Made by a program: the position numbers and the translations under genes. Below, one piece after another: positions 41,116 to 51,900 of a stretch of DNA of 64,000 nucleotides. Every line of letters starts with the position of its first letter. The first letter of the stretch is position 1. The stretch is from Rhynchopus sp. YZ270_cl-10 (lineage: Eukaryota; Euglenozoa; Diplonemea; Diplonemida; Diplonemidae). The stretch spans positions 585,501 through 649,500 of the forward strand of contig OZ037846.1 of the NCBI GenBank assembly GCA_964035575.1, written 5' to 3'. Below the pieces are notes generated by a model. It did no database searches and was not told where the DNA came from. It saw nothing but the letters and a program-made list of their open reading frames with translations.

Positions 41116-41561
41116 CTGGGGGGGGTCGAATAAAGCACGTACGTGTTTTATTAGGCGTCCCTACACTTCAGATCCTGAGGTTTGAAAAAAAAAAAAAAGT
41201 TCGAAAAGGCGAATAAAGCACGTACGTGCTTTATTCGCCTTTTCGAACTTTTTGGAAAGTTTTTCCAGTCGCAATTTTTTTTTCGATTTTTTTTCGCCCA
41301 AGAGGTGAATTTGTTGCATTTCCGAGCCAATCCCGGCTTGTGGTGGGGGATATACGGAAAAATGGACAAAATTTCAGCGACTTAAATTTTCACAAAATAC
41401 GAACTACCTTGTCACAACACAGGAAAAGTTCAAAAAGTCGAATAAAACACGTACGTGCTTTATTCGACGCAAAAAAAAGCAAAAAACCCATTTTTCAAAT
41501 GCGTGCTTTATTCGACGTACGTGCTTTATTCGAATTACCTCGTTTATTCGGCCCCCCCCAG
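41116..41561. mobile_element. CTGGGGGGGG-ended element B, 446 bp, TA target duplication
   Basis: Ends CTGGGGGGGGTCGAATAAA and inverse, with TA on both sides (41114-41115 and 41562-41563). Its internal word is GAATAAARCACGTACGTG(C), with about six copies in both orientations. The end matches elements A and C, but the internal word is different. It is nested in element F. Confidence 0.85.
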
Positions 41562-42521
41562 TAATTAGGATTCTAATAATCTAACTGGACCGACAACTAG
41601 ACTTTCTTCAAAAAAAACCCAATTTAGAGACGCCACTGTGTGGTGACCCAAATAGGAGGTTTTCTAAAGGAAGTCCTTAAGAAACCTGCATAGAAACGTG
41701 AAAAAAAGGGTTGGCTCCACCAAAAGTTGCCTACCGTGGAGTGTGTTTCCGGGATAAAAAATGTGTCCGAATTGAAGGATTTGTAAAAAATAAATCCAAA
41801 GAAACAAAAACCGAAAACTTTATCCAAAAAGAAATCAATTTACAAACGCCACTGTGTTGCTACCCAAAGAGGAGGTTTTCTTAAGGAAGTCCTTAAGAAA
41901 CCTACATAGAAATGTTCCCAAAGGGGGTACCACAGCCAAAAATCACCTAACCAGCCACAGAGGCATAAAAAAAATCGTGCGACCCCGGAATTGAACGTTT
42001 TCGTACCCGATCTTTCCAAATAAATAAAAATCGAAAAAAAAATCGGGGGAAAAATTTTATAAAATCCATGTGTCCACGGACAGTTCCATTTACGACTCAA
42101 GTCATGAATTGTTGACCCTCGAAAATGGGCGGCAGTGAATTTCCGGATCGATCTGAAAAAATTCCGGGGTCGCACGATTTTTTTGGCGGATTTTTTATCA
42201 CTTTAAACTGGCTCCACAAACAGGCTTTTCTATACGGAGAACCATGGAATGTATGATATGCAGATTGTGCAAGGGAGTTAGCTTATTTTTTGAACTCTTT
42301 TTGCAACGACATAAAAAAAATACAGTACTCTTTTGGAGTCCAAGAAGAGTCGTCACATTACCCCCAAAAAATAAATACCCAAATCTTGGACGATCAGTTG
42401 TAATACTGTAAAAAAAGATCGGGTCTTTTGTTCGCCCACAGCGCTGCCTCCAATCTTTTTAGAATTGACAACAAGTTGTTTTATCAAAAAAAAAAGAAAA
42501 GAAAAAAGAAAAACGTGGTTG

Positions 42522-42562
42522 ATAAGATGAACCTAAGCCTCTTGTGCTTAGTTGCCTTTATG
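42522..42562 (+). repeat. Dispersed repeat family R3
   Basis: Consensus GATGAACCTAAGCCTCTTGT then GCTTAGTCACCTT. Copies: 33400-33436, 37321-37345 (partial), 45503-45530 (partial), 46119-46155 and 56471-56508. Often followed within ~60-100 bases by R5, so R3 and R5 may be two ends of one element. Confidence 0.6.
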
Positions 42563-43231
42563 ACAATCGTTATCGCACAGCAACAGTTGCACGGGATTGC
42601 ACAAAGGGGGTTGTTGGGAAAGAGAAAGTTGAGAGTGCAAACAGCTCTCCACCTTTCATCGGCGGAGAGCAGACACTGCAAACAAAAAAAAACCAAAAAA
42701 AAAAACCAAAAAAAAAAAAAAAAAAAAGAAAAAAGAGAAGAAGAAAAAAGGCCCGTCATTAGTTTTGTTTCGATGTCAAAAAAAAAAAGACAGAAACACA
42801 TAAATGTGAGGATAAGAAAGGCCCTTCTGGTTCACTGTTTCAAAAAAGAAGAGGTGGTGTCGAGACGCATCGACTCTCTTACGACCTGGACACTGAAGAG
42901 AAAAGAAAAAAGTGAAGTGCAAATTCATCTGGGACGCAGGCACTGACACTCCATGGGTTATCGAGCCCCCCCGTAGTGTTGCAGTTGGAAAAAGGGGGGA
43001 AAGACACACAACCGAAACGGAAAACAGAACACAAAAGAAAAAGAAAAAGCAAAACTTGAAAAGAATGGGTGCGTATATCATGCGCACACACACCTTTTCG
43101 AGAACAAAATGATTTTGTTTGATAAAAGACTATCACTAGATATCAGACACATTTTTTTTTTTTTTCACAGGATCCTTAAAAGAGAGCAAATAGAAGGAAG
43201 ATACGCTTTTGAGAACAAAAAGAGGACATTG

Positions 43232-43380
43232 TTGGAGTCGTGTAGTTGCCTCGGTTGTGTTGCAATCTGCACATTTCATCTCCAATTGTTTTTTTTTTTT
43301 TTCTTTTTTTTTTGATAAATTGTTGGAGTAGTGTGCAGTTGCCTCGGTTATGTTGCCACAGTTGTGCAATCTCCACTTTT
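43232..43380 (+). repeat. Dispersed repeat family R1 (two adjacent copies)
   Basis: Core GTAGTTGCCTCGGTTGTG, followed by GCAATCTSCAC and a T run. Further copies: 588-650, 3196-3278 (antisense, kinase intron) and 53057-53105. Length about 65 bases. A poly-T flank fits a SINE-like element, but no tRNA or 5S promoter is evident. Confidence 0.65.
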
Positions 43381-43569
43381 TAAATTCAACAAAATCACTT
43401 GACATCAGCTTTTGGTTGAAATATGTGCTCAAAGTTTTAGGGGGGGAATACGCCTCCTTTGTGCTCATTGCTGCTTTTTCTCTGAAAGGGAGACTACCAG
43501 ATCATGAATACTCATATGCCAGGCAAGGCCCTTATGCGACCAAGCAGAAGAGGAGCACTCAGAGAGGGT

Positions 43570-43841
43570 CACATACCCCCGAAGGCGAATACGTATTCAC
43601 CCTATATTCGGATCCGAATATGGCATATTCGCCTATTTTCGCCCTATATTCGAATATGACCCAGGAATTTTAGGATCCGAATATTGAGCAAATATATAGA
43701 AGAAAAAGGGCGCGCCCAAAATTCCTGAACCATATTCGTTGGTCCTATATTCAGATTTGAATATTGTGTTCGGATTCGAATATAGGGCGAATAGAAAAGA
43801 AAAAGAGGGTGAATAGTACGAATTCGCTTTCGGCGTATGTG
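43570..43841. mobile_element. TIR element L with ATATTCGGATCCGAATAT words
   Basis: The imperfect inverted ends CACATACCCCCGAAGGCGAA and its relative (43815-43841) bound 272 bases. The inside consists mainly of CCTATATTCG/CGAATATAGG-type words in both orientations. No target duplication is visible. Confidence 0.5.
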
Positions 43842-44224
43842 CCTAGAGGGGGGGGCTAGAGGAAGGGGAGTTTGAAAGTTTGTTTTGTTTTTGTTTTTGC
43901 CACTCTGTTTGTTTTGTATTTCATTGTAGTACTTTGTAAGGTACCTAGAGGAAGGGGGATGCTGTAGCACAATTTGCGTTAATTTGTTTGATGAAATTCG
44001 ATTACGGTCAGCTACCACACAAAAAGTGGCCTGTACGCATTTTTTTAAAGTGGGTTTTTGGCGCGCACACCACGTACCCGTGGCCTGCGACTGGTAATAC
44101 TATTTTCTCCTTTAAAGCAAGCTTCGTAGGGGGGAAAAAGTAGTTAGAAAAAATGGTTGTTTCTCTCTTGCTTTGGCTTTTGTTTATTATTTTTTGCCGG
44201 GAAAAAAAAAGGCATTTTAGTTTA
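43842..44224. other. Gene-free spacer between elements L and C
   Basis: T-rich sequence without a recognised repeat family or gene. The block AAAGTTTGTTTGTTTTTG at 47665 resembles 43875 here. Confidence 0.4.
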
Positions 44225-44551
44225 CTGGGGGGGGGGCGAATAGAAGACCCCCCCCTTGTATTCACCATGTCAGCGCTTTTTTTAGGGGGGTTTTCAAACA
44301 TAAAATTATTCGATAAATATTTTATGGTCCGTTGAATACAAGACCCTTTTAGGATTTAGCATAGCGTAAAAAATTAATTTTGTTACAGTATGCTAAATAC
44401 AAGACCCTACTAGGGTCTTGTATGCTACACGCAAGCCCACTAGGGTCTTCTATTCTAAAATATATTTTATGAAAACGGCCAAAAAAAAAGGGGTCTTCTA
44501 TTCGGCGGGGTCTTGTATTCGGCAAGGGTCTTCTATTCGCCCCCCCCCCAG
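44225..44551. mobile_element. CTGGGGGGGG-ended element C, 327 bp, TA target duplication
   Basis: Ends CTGGGGGGGGGGCGAATAGA and inverse, with TA on both sides (44223-44224 and 44552-44553). The internal word is GAATACAAGACCC / GGGTCTTCTATTC, with about nine copies in both orientations. Related stray words occur at 47772-47865 outside any element. Same end-family as A and B. Confidence 0.85.
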
Positions 44552-44897
44552 TAAGAGATAGGTCAGAGGGTGTAAAGGAAACACCTTCAAAGGAGAAAAT
44601 AAAAACTGAAGGGGAAAACAACGAAAACAAACCAAAGAAACAAAACCAAAAAAAAAAAAAAAAGAAAAGGATGTGGAACAAATGCATTGCTTAAGACAGG
44701 GCAGACAGCAGACAGTAGGTTGGCTATGTGTTGCTAGGAAATGATCAGGGTTTTATATTTTATTTTTGGGGAAAAAATCAGATAATGAGCTCTCTAAACT
44801 ACAGCTCTAGTGGGGGGGAAACATAATGACCCAGATACATTCTCTTGAAAGAAAGATGGACAGTTGGTCTATCAGCTCTTTTGTGTGAATATATTTT

Positions 44898-45110
44898 CAG
44901 GCTATATCCTAAATCGGGATTTTTTTTGTTGGAAAAATACAACAAAAAAAACGAGAAAAATTTTCCTGGGGGGGAAATACTCTCATCCATCCCGAGCTTT
45001 CGCACCGTTAACTGTCGGTGCAGTCCGTAGGGGGGGTACTCAAAACTTCAAAAAAAAATTTGCAAATCCAGAAAAAAAAAGCATATTCAGAATCTAGAGG
45101 ATATAGCCTG
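44898..45110. mobile_element. Small hAT-like element M, 213 bp, perfect 8-bp target duplication
   Basis: Ends CAGGCTATATCCT are inverted. TATATTTT flanks both sides (44890-44897 and 45111-45118). It has no coding sequence. Size, ends and duplication fit a hAT-type MITE. Confidence 0.8.
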
Positions 45111-46390
45111 TATATTTTTTTTTTCCAAAAATAAATAAATAAAAACCCCCCAACACATTCCATTCAACGCAACAACACGCCTTCCAATATGTCTAACATA
45201 GGAAGAAGAAAAAGCAGAGTTTTACGCACGAAAAAAATGGGCAAAACCAGAACAAATGTAGAAACGAACTTCAGCCAAACCCACTAGGAGGGGGAACGAG
45301 TTTATGCCCAGCAACATACCGTACGTCATTTTTATTGAACCTTGCGCTACTGTGTAGTCCAGAGGGCCAACATAAGTTCACACAGCAATACTGATTTCAT
45401 CTGTGCACAGAAGGTTTTTTTTTTTTTTAATGCCCCTTCTACAGTGCACGATTTTACACACAAAACGTTGGGTTCAAATACATAAAAATGGTTGCAAGAT
45501 AATTCCCATCCTCAGGTGCTTAGTCACCTTTAAAAAAAAAAAAAAATCCCCTGGTACAAAAGAAGAGGAATTTATAGACTAGGAGGGAAATAAAAAAAGC
45601 GGGGGCGTCATTTTTCAAGATGAATTAGATTCATATACTTTCAGTTCACAGAATTGAAAGTATTTGAGAGGGTCAAACACATGCACCCTTTCTTTCCAAA
45701 ATGAAGTAAACAAATTCATATACTTTCAAATAAAATTTGAAAGCATTAGGGAAGTGTATAAAAAACAACAACAACCCATCTTTTTTTTTTAAATTTCTTG
45801 TTGCAAAAATGTGAAAGGGGAAAAATAAACTGTTTCCTTGCATAAATTGAAACTTTCAGTAGATTGGTTTCGAACTTTTACCCTGTTTCAGTCTTAAGAA
45901 TTATACAGTAGTATTCAAAAGGGTAGACATCTTCAAAACACATGCACCCTTTCTTTCCAAAATGAAGTAAAAAAAAAAGAAGTTGTGATTGCAAAACACC
46001 TCACCGTGCATCGGCGGACGCAGGGCACTGAAAAAAAAAAAAATGTTTGATTTTAGACTATCACGGGATAGCAGCTACGATTTAAAAAATGAAGTAAAAA
46101 AAAACAAGGAAAGTTTATAAGATGAATCTAAGCTTCTTGTGCGTGGTCACCTTGGGAAAAAAAAAAATGAAAGGGAATAATATGGTTTATATTGCGCGCA
46201 AAGAAGGAAATAACCAACCTTATCTCCTCGCCTATCGGTGACCATGTACCCCGGTAACATGCTAAATAACAATTTTTTGCGCGATTTTTTTTTTACATGC
46301 ATTTCATGTAAAAGTGTCATGTCTTGTCGTTCCCTCACCCTTTCTTGTAGTTGTTTGATGCGTTGACGCTTCCACACACACGTACATCTC

Positions 46391-46860
46391 TCACCTGTTT
46401 GGGTGGTGGTGTTGCGTTGTGGAGCACGGTTGGGGTGAGTGAACGACGTTGACACTTTCCGCCCACAAAGTAAGAAGGGTACTCAACATGGCACTGTTTT
46501 GACGCAACAAAAAACAAGTAATTGCTATCGGAAAAAAAACGGGGTGTGCTGTGGTTATGGGGGGACCCACACTCCTGAACACCGCCCTGTAGAAATAATC
46601 TACACTCTGCTCTTCTGCAGGTATGCGAAAACGCTGCCACAACCACTGGGACGCCTGCACTTGAAACGTTCAAGAACGGGGGCTGTCATCCTCAGACCCC
46701 TCTTCGTCCAGCACCATTTGCTCGATCGATGGTCGGCGTGTTCCACCTCGTTGTCGTCCAGCCTCCCACTCATCGTCGCCGGAGGAGGAGTGCGCAAGGA
46801 ACACAGACGACCAACTGTCGTCGATCACACCATGCGCATCAGCACCACCCAGCAAAGCGC
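46391..46860 (-). pseudogene. GC-richer segment, possible decayed exon
   Basis: Against AT-rich surroundings, the minus strand here has balanced composition. One frame reads an acidic stretch (SSSGDDEWEAG, VLDEEGSEDDSPRS), a stop, then SQWLWQRFRIPAEEQSV and YFYRAVFRSV. No family is recognised, there is no clear ATG, and I could not place introns. It may be a gene relic or chance. Confidence 0.2.
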
Positions 46861-48232
46861 CAGGCTGCTATGTTGGTTTCGAAAATCGCGCGGAGTTTCC
46901 CACAGCACACCTCGTTCTTTTTCTTAGCAATTCCTTGTTTTGTTGTTGTTTTCCACACACCTTCCTTCAACCCTTGTAGGATCAGTTGTTATTTTTTTCT
47001 AGAAAACTTGAAATTACACATTTCAAGAGAACAAATTAAAAAGGGTCCTTATTTGCGTTTTTGGGCTCCGCCCGTGCAGTGGTGGGGTCAATCTCGAAAA
47101 TTGGACAATTTTTTGACCACTTAAATTTTGAGAAATATGAGCCCGGTTCCTTATACGTGGGGCCCATTTTTGGCCAAAATTTTCCTCAAAATCCGGGTTT
47201 GTAATATTGACCCTTTACTCCCCCCCCACATCGATTTCAATACTATACCTTACTTCACCTACGGTTACCCTTACAGGGGGGGTGAAGGAAGGTAAGTTGA
47301 AAAAATGGCATGTTACCCGGTTCACATGGTCACCGTGTGTGTGTCACAATGTATTATTTTCTTTACTTTACCATCAGGAAGGCCATCAAAAAGGATAGAC
47401 TGGTCTGAATTCTGTGATACATCACAATAGCACAATACACACAGCCACACAGGTACCACTCACTCTCTCTCTCTCATCTCCCCCACCCACCCACCCACCC
47501 CTTCTGCCCAACAGAATACAAAGACTAGACGGTAGACGGGGCAACGACCGCTGTCATCCATCTACATTATCTTTTTTTTCGTTTTCAATATTTTTTTTTC
47601 TTCCCGGTTTACTCACAAAGTGGTATAAAAGAAAATCATGGTATCGCATCTATCTGGGGGCTTGAAAGTTTGTTTGTTTTTGTTTTTTTATTTTTGCTAC
47701 TTCTGTTTGTTTTGTATTGCAATTCACTGTCATACTGTTGAGAGGTGCGCTTCTTTGTTGCCGTATCTACTGGGATACAAGACCCGGCTGAACACAAAAC
47801 AAGACCCCTTTTACATTGATCGCTTCCATAAAAAAAATGTATATTAGAATACAAGACCCTAGTACAGGATTTCTTCGAATTTTTTTTTTTTGCAAGGATT
47901 CGGTCAAATCCTGATCGAGCCTGGCGCACTTTCGATCATTTTCTGATCACTTTCGCTTTTCTGATTGAATATATTCTTATACTGGGTAAATGTTCCTCTT
48001 CTAAGAAAACTGCCTAAATACGTACAAATCACCCCTACAACTCCAGCACGATACCAAGCCACTTTGCTTGGGGTGTAGTTGTTGATGCAGGCACGACTAA
48101 CCCACTGTACGATGCCAGCCATCCGGATGAAAGCACGAAAAATAAAATCGCTTGACCGAGTTTTTCTGAAGAGTCAACCCAATTCGTTCGACAACAACAG
48201 TATCCCCAAGGTTTGAGGCGCAAAAAAAAGAG

Positions 48233-48302
48233 AAGTTGAAAAGGTGCAAAACACCTCATCGTCCATTGGCTGGTTCTCCGCGGGTTATCGAACCCCAGAG
48301 AG
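48233..48302. repeat. Dispersed repeat family R5
   Basis: AAAGTGCAAAACACCTCACC-type start, a variable middle and, in the longest copies, GGGTTATCGAACCCC. Copies: 38233-38285, 42617-42675, 42909-42980 and 45979-46032. On the minus strand the end reads GGGTTCGATAACCC, which looks like a Pol III B box but is also a simple palindrome. Confidence 0.5.
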
Positions 48303-48309
48303 CACTTTT

Positions 48310-48344
<35 letters not shown>

Positions 48345-48982
48345 AAAGAAAACTTGAAAGACGAATGTGCCTCTCGTGCACACACATCTATCTTAGAGGT
48401 AGAAGGTCGCAATCCTTCCCCTCTTCTGCCTGTGATAGGCTTGACAGACTTGACGCCCACCAGGTGTGGAAGAAGGCGCTCGGCGGAAAGAGGCCGGATA
48501 AGGGGATTATTTTTAAAAAAAAAAATATTGTCCTCATTCGGGCTTCCCTGCTGCAGCGTTCCATTCCTCGTCGATGGGTTCTTTGCTGTCCTGTGAGCGG
48601 GGGGTGGTGGTGGTGGTGGTGTGGGGTTTGTAGCGGCAAACAAAACCACTGTAAAAGAAACCGACTCTCCAGGAGATGACGGTAAAATCATTTTTTATTA
48701 TTTTGGTTTTTTAGACTCCAGCCACATCAAAATTCGGTTATTATTTACTGGGAAACCAATTTTATGACCTGCTAATCCGTTTTAGAATTTAGCTAATTCA
48801 AGAGAAAATAATATCACCCCCCTGCTTTAGCAGGCTCACAACTCCCACAGGGAAACTCGATAAACTCTTTACTCTTTGCTCAAAAGACGATAAACGGGGA
48901 GAAAAAATAATTGGTTATTTCTCGCACAAAAAACCCCCCTCTCTCTCTCTCACTCCCCCCCAATCCATCACCCAAGAAAACA

Positions 48983-51900
48983 TCATACCACATTCGCGCT
49001 CTTCTCGTGAGCTGTCTTCTCCTCCTCCTCCTCATCCTCATCCCGTTCCTTCCTCCTTAGGTACAACACGAACACCGTGAACCCCACCACCATCGCGCAC
49101 AGCACTCCTCCCACTATCACCCCTATCGCCGCACCGTTTGAAAGCACAGTAGTACCTCCTGTATCTTCAACACATTCAGACGACGTGAGGGTGTACCCTG
49201 ACTGACATGCTGTTGCCGTGCATTTTCCTAACACCATCATAACCTGGGATGCACCAGGCACTGAACAGTGAACGCTCTGAATTACCGAAGTCGAGACGCT
49301 CATTTTCCCAACAAACCCCGCATTAACGGCAGCAGTGGAAGAACGCAGACTGTCTGCAATCTCTGCGGCCAAATCGTTTTCTAGTACTGCAACTACGTCT
49401 GCATCCTTCACCCCTACCACATAGATGGTTGACCCGCAAGAGACAGTAAGCGATCCCACTCTCCCCTTGGTAGCAGACTCAATCGCCGTTGATACCGCGC
49501 TTTCCACATCTCTGGTTGATGCATCGCAGGAAACATCCCATACCAAGCGAAGCGTTACGTCCCTCCGTGTTTCCGAATCAGAGGCGACGCAAACGTAGAG
49601 TGTTTCCTGCGACGCACGGCTAACCGGGTTGTAGTATCCGTCCGAGCAGACGCACCGTCCTGAGGTGCAAACTGCAGCAGTATCTCCATACTCTGTGCAG
49701 CCAGCATCGTTGTCACACCACGTCACCTCCCCTATGGTATTCGGTGATGTCGTAGGTACTATGGTGACCGGAGCATCTGTCCGTGGAGGTGATGTTCTTG
49801 GCGGTCTCGTTTCAGGGGCGTTTGTCTGAGGGACATCTGTCATTGGAGCGTCCGTTTGCGGTGCAGACGTCTTCGGTGCTTGAGTCTCTGGGGCCCGTGT
49901 AATAGGTGCAGCGGTCTCTGGTGCGTTAGTTTCCGGTGCAACAGTCGCAGGGTTGTCAGTAGGAGGTGACAGCGTCTTCGGTGCAAAGGTGTCTGGAATG
50001 GTTGTTGGTGGTGTTGCGGTTGGGGTGAGCGTCGCAGGAGAGGCGGAGAAGGGGACCACCGTGGGTGGTGCTGGTGTGTCCGGAGCTGGTGTCGGTGGGG
50101 ATGGTGTTGGGGGCGACGGTGTTGGTGGAGACGTAGTGGGTGGTGCTGCTGTTGGCACTGCTGTGTCCGGGGCCGGGGTGGGTGGCGACTGTGTTGGGGA
50201 CAACGTGGGCTGTGCTGTCGGAGGTGCTGGAGTAGGAGGCGACGGTGTCGGCGGGGCCCTGGTGGGGACTGCTGTCGGTGGTGCAGCGGTCGGCTCTGCC
50301 GTTGGGGGCGCATCTGTTTTAGGTGCTAATGTACGTGGCGGGAGTGTCTTAGGTGCTTCGGTCGGCTCTGCTGTAGGTGGCGCTGCTGTCTCCGGTGTGT
50401 CCGTGTCAGGGGCGTCTGTCGCACGAAGCCCGCCACCACACACACAGCACGCTTCTGCCAGAGTGAACAGCTTCTCCCGATCAGTACCCCTCGTGTTGCA
50501 TAAGTGCATGTCAGCGGCATCGTCGCAGGTTGTTCCTAGACCTGCGTGCACCCATTCAGAGCCGTTCGATAAGGTGTGGTCTGAGCAGGTCACGTCAGGT
50601 GCGTCTGTTGGTGCCGTGGAGGTGGAGGGTGTGTCCGTTGTGGGGTGTGTGGTGGGCTGCATGGTCTGTGGTGCGACTGTGGTGACGCCGCCCCCGCAGA
50701 CGCAGCATGCCTCAGAGGCAGTGTAGTTGCCGTCCACGTCGGTGCCGGTCATGTCGCAGAGCATCAGCGCGTCGGAGACGTCCTCGCACGTCTTCTGGAA
50801 GAGGTCGTTCGTCCACGGCGAGCCGTCGAAGAGTGTGTGGTCCGCGCACACTGCGTCCGGTGAGTTGGTCGTGAGCGGCGAGCCCGTAGGGTTGGCAGTA
50901 GCCGGTGCAGCTGTCTCTGCAGTCTCGCGATCCCCGCCCCCACACACGCAGCACGCCTCGGCTGTAGTGTAGTTGCCGTCGGCGTCCTTGCCCCGTGCGC
51001 GGCACAGGGCAGTGTTGCCTGCCACATCCTCGCATGTAACGTGGCTGTTCTTGTGCTCCCACTCCGACCCGTCAAGGAGAGTGTGGTCCGAGCAGTTAGA
51101 GTCGGGTGCGTCGGTGGGCGGGGTGGGTGCTGCTGTCGGTGCCTGGGTGTCTAATGAAGGGGCATCTGTCGGTGCGCTTGTCGGTGCGGCCGTTGGCACG
51201 TCGGTTGGCACACTTGTCGGTACACTTGTCACACCTACCGGTGCATCTGTCGGTGCGGCCGTTGGCACAGCTGTTGGCACACTTGTCACACCTGCCGGCA
51301 CACCTGTCGGCACAGCTGTCGGTACACTTGTAGGTACGCTTGTAGGCACACCTGTTGGCGCGTCTGTTGGCACCGCTGTATCCGGTGCAGCCGTTGCCAC
51401 CCCACCCCCACACTCACAACACGCCTGCTTCGTCGTGAAGCGCATCTCTGCATCTGTGCCAGGTGCGTTACAGAGGGGCGGATCGTCGACCACATCGGCA
51501 CATGTCTTCCCCAGATTAGAGTGCACCCAGGGCGAGCCACCCGAGAGCACGTGGTCCGTGCAGGGATGCACGACGGGCACCTCTGTTGGGGGCGCAGGTG
51601 TGGGCGGGAAGAGCGGCTCCGCTGTTTCTGGTGGCCGCGTGGCAAAGGCACCACCACCACACACACAGCAGGCGGTCCGGGTGGTGTGGATCCTGTCGCG
51701 GTCGGTCATACGATTCGCACAATTTGTCTCGGTATCTTGCCCAAGCACTTCACAGGTGAGAAGACGGCTGCCGAGATGCCACTCACTACCGTCCTGCAAG
51801 GTGTGGTCGACACAGATCGCAGGCACCCGTGTACCAGGTGCGTCGGTCTCGAAGCCACCACCACAGAAGCAGCATGCGTCGTACGCAGTGTACCACCCGT

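Larger units (their letters stand above)
39101..41600. mobile_element. hAT-like non-autonomous element F, 2.5 kb, perfect 8-bp target duplication
   Basis: Ends CTAGTTGTCGGTC are inverted, and ACTTTCTT flanks both sides (39093-39100 and 41601-41608). Subterminal regions on both sides are full of TCTAATAAT/ATTATTAGA words. The interior has a GGTACACA tandem array, a possible smaller element at 40493-40884 and element B at 41116. No transposase is present; the 8-base duplication suggests hAT mobilisation. Confidence 0.85.
38614..42255. mobile_element. TIR element E (ends CATACATTCCATGGTTCTCC), 3.6 kb including nested elements
   Basis: Perfect inverted ends of about 25 bases start with CATACATT, like element D. 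Flanks share only ATAT, so the duplication is uncertain. Direct repeats connect the two sides: GGCTCCACCAAAAGTTGC (near 38977 and 41714), GGCAGTGAATTTCCG (near 38852 and 42131) and ATTGAACGTTT (near 38699 and 41990). A ~210-base tandem duplication lies near 41620-41900. The middle is occupied by element F. No transposase is seen. Confidence 0.7.
42256..43569. other. Gene-free region rich in dispersed repeats R1, R3 and R5
   Basis: R3 lies at about 42522-42562, R5 at about 42617-42675 and 42909-42980 (contains GGGTTATCGAGCCCC), and R1 at about 43232-43290 and 43314-43380. Poly-A tracts separate them, and a block AGGATCCTTAAAAGAGAGCA at 43171 is shared with 60479 and (one change) 56648. This reads as an accumulation of SINE-like sequence. 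No gene is recognised. Confidence 0.5.
45111..48982. other. 3.9 kb gene-poor region with dispersed repeats
   Basis: A 37-base block starting AAACACATGCACCC is repeated at about 45673 and 45937. R5 copies are at about 45979-46032 and 48233-48302 (contains GGGTTATCGAACCCC) and R3 copies at about 46119-46155 and 45503-45530. A sequence GTGAGTGAACGACGTTGACA at 46435 recurs, with one change, at 55234 upstream of the centrin-like gene. A GC-richer segment at 46600-46926 is listed separately. An A tract spans 48309-48342. Confidence 0.5.

Noticed and set aside
42428-42946. Lys-rich frames of 70-170 codons
   Set aside because: They come from poly-A/T tracts and SINE-like repeats; no start context, domain or conservation.
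47772-47865. Fourth CTGGGGGGGG-family element
   Set aside because: It contains ATACAAGACCC words like element C but no terminal inverted repeats or TA-flanked ends.
48285-48300. GGGTTATCGAACCCC as a tRNA T-arm
   Set aside because: It is a simple palindrome and no A box or other arms are found at tRNA spacing; kept only as part of repeat R5.
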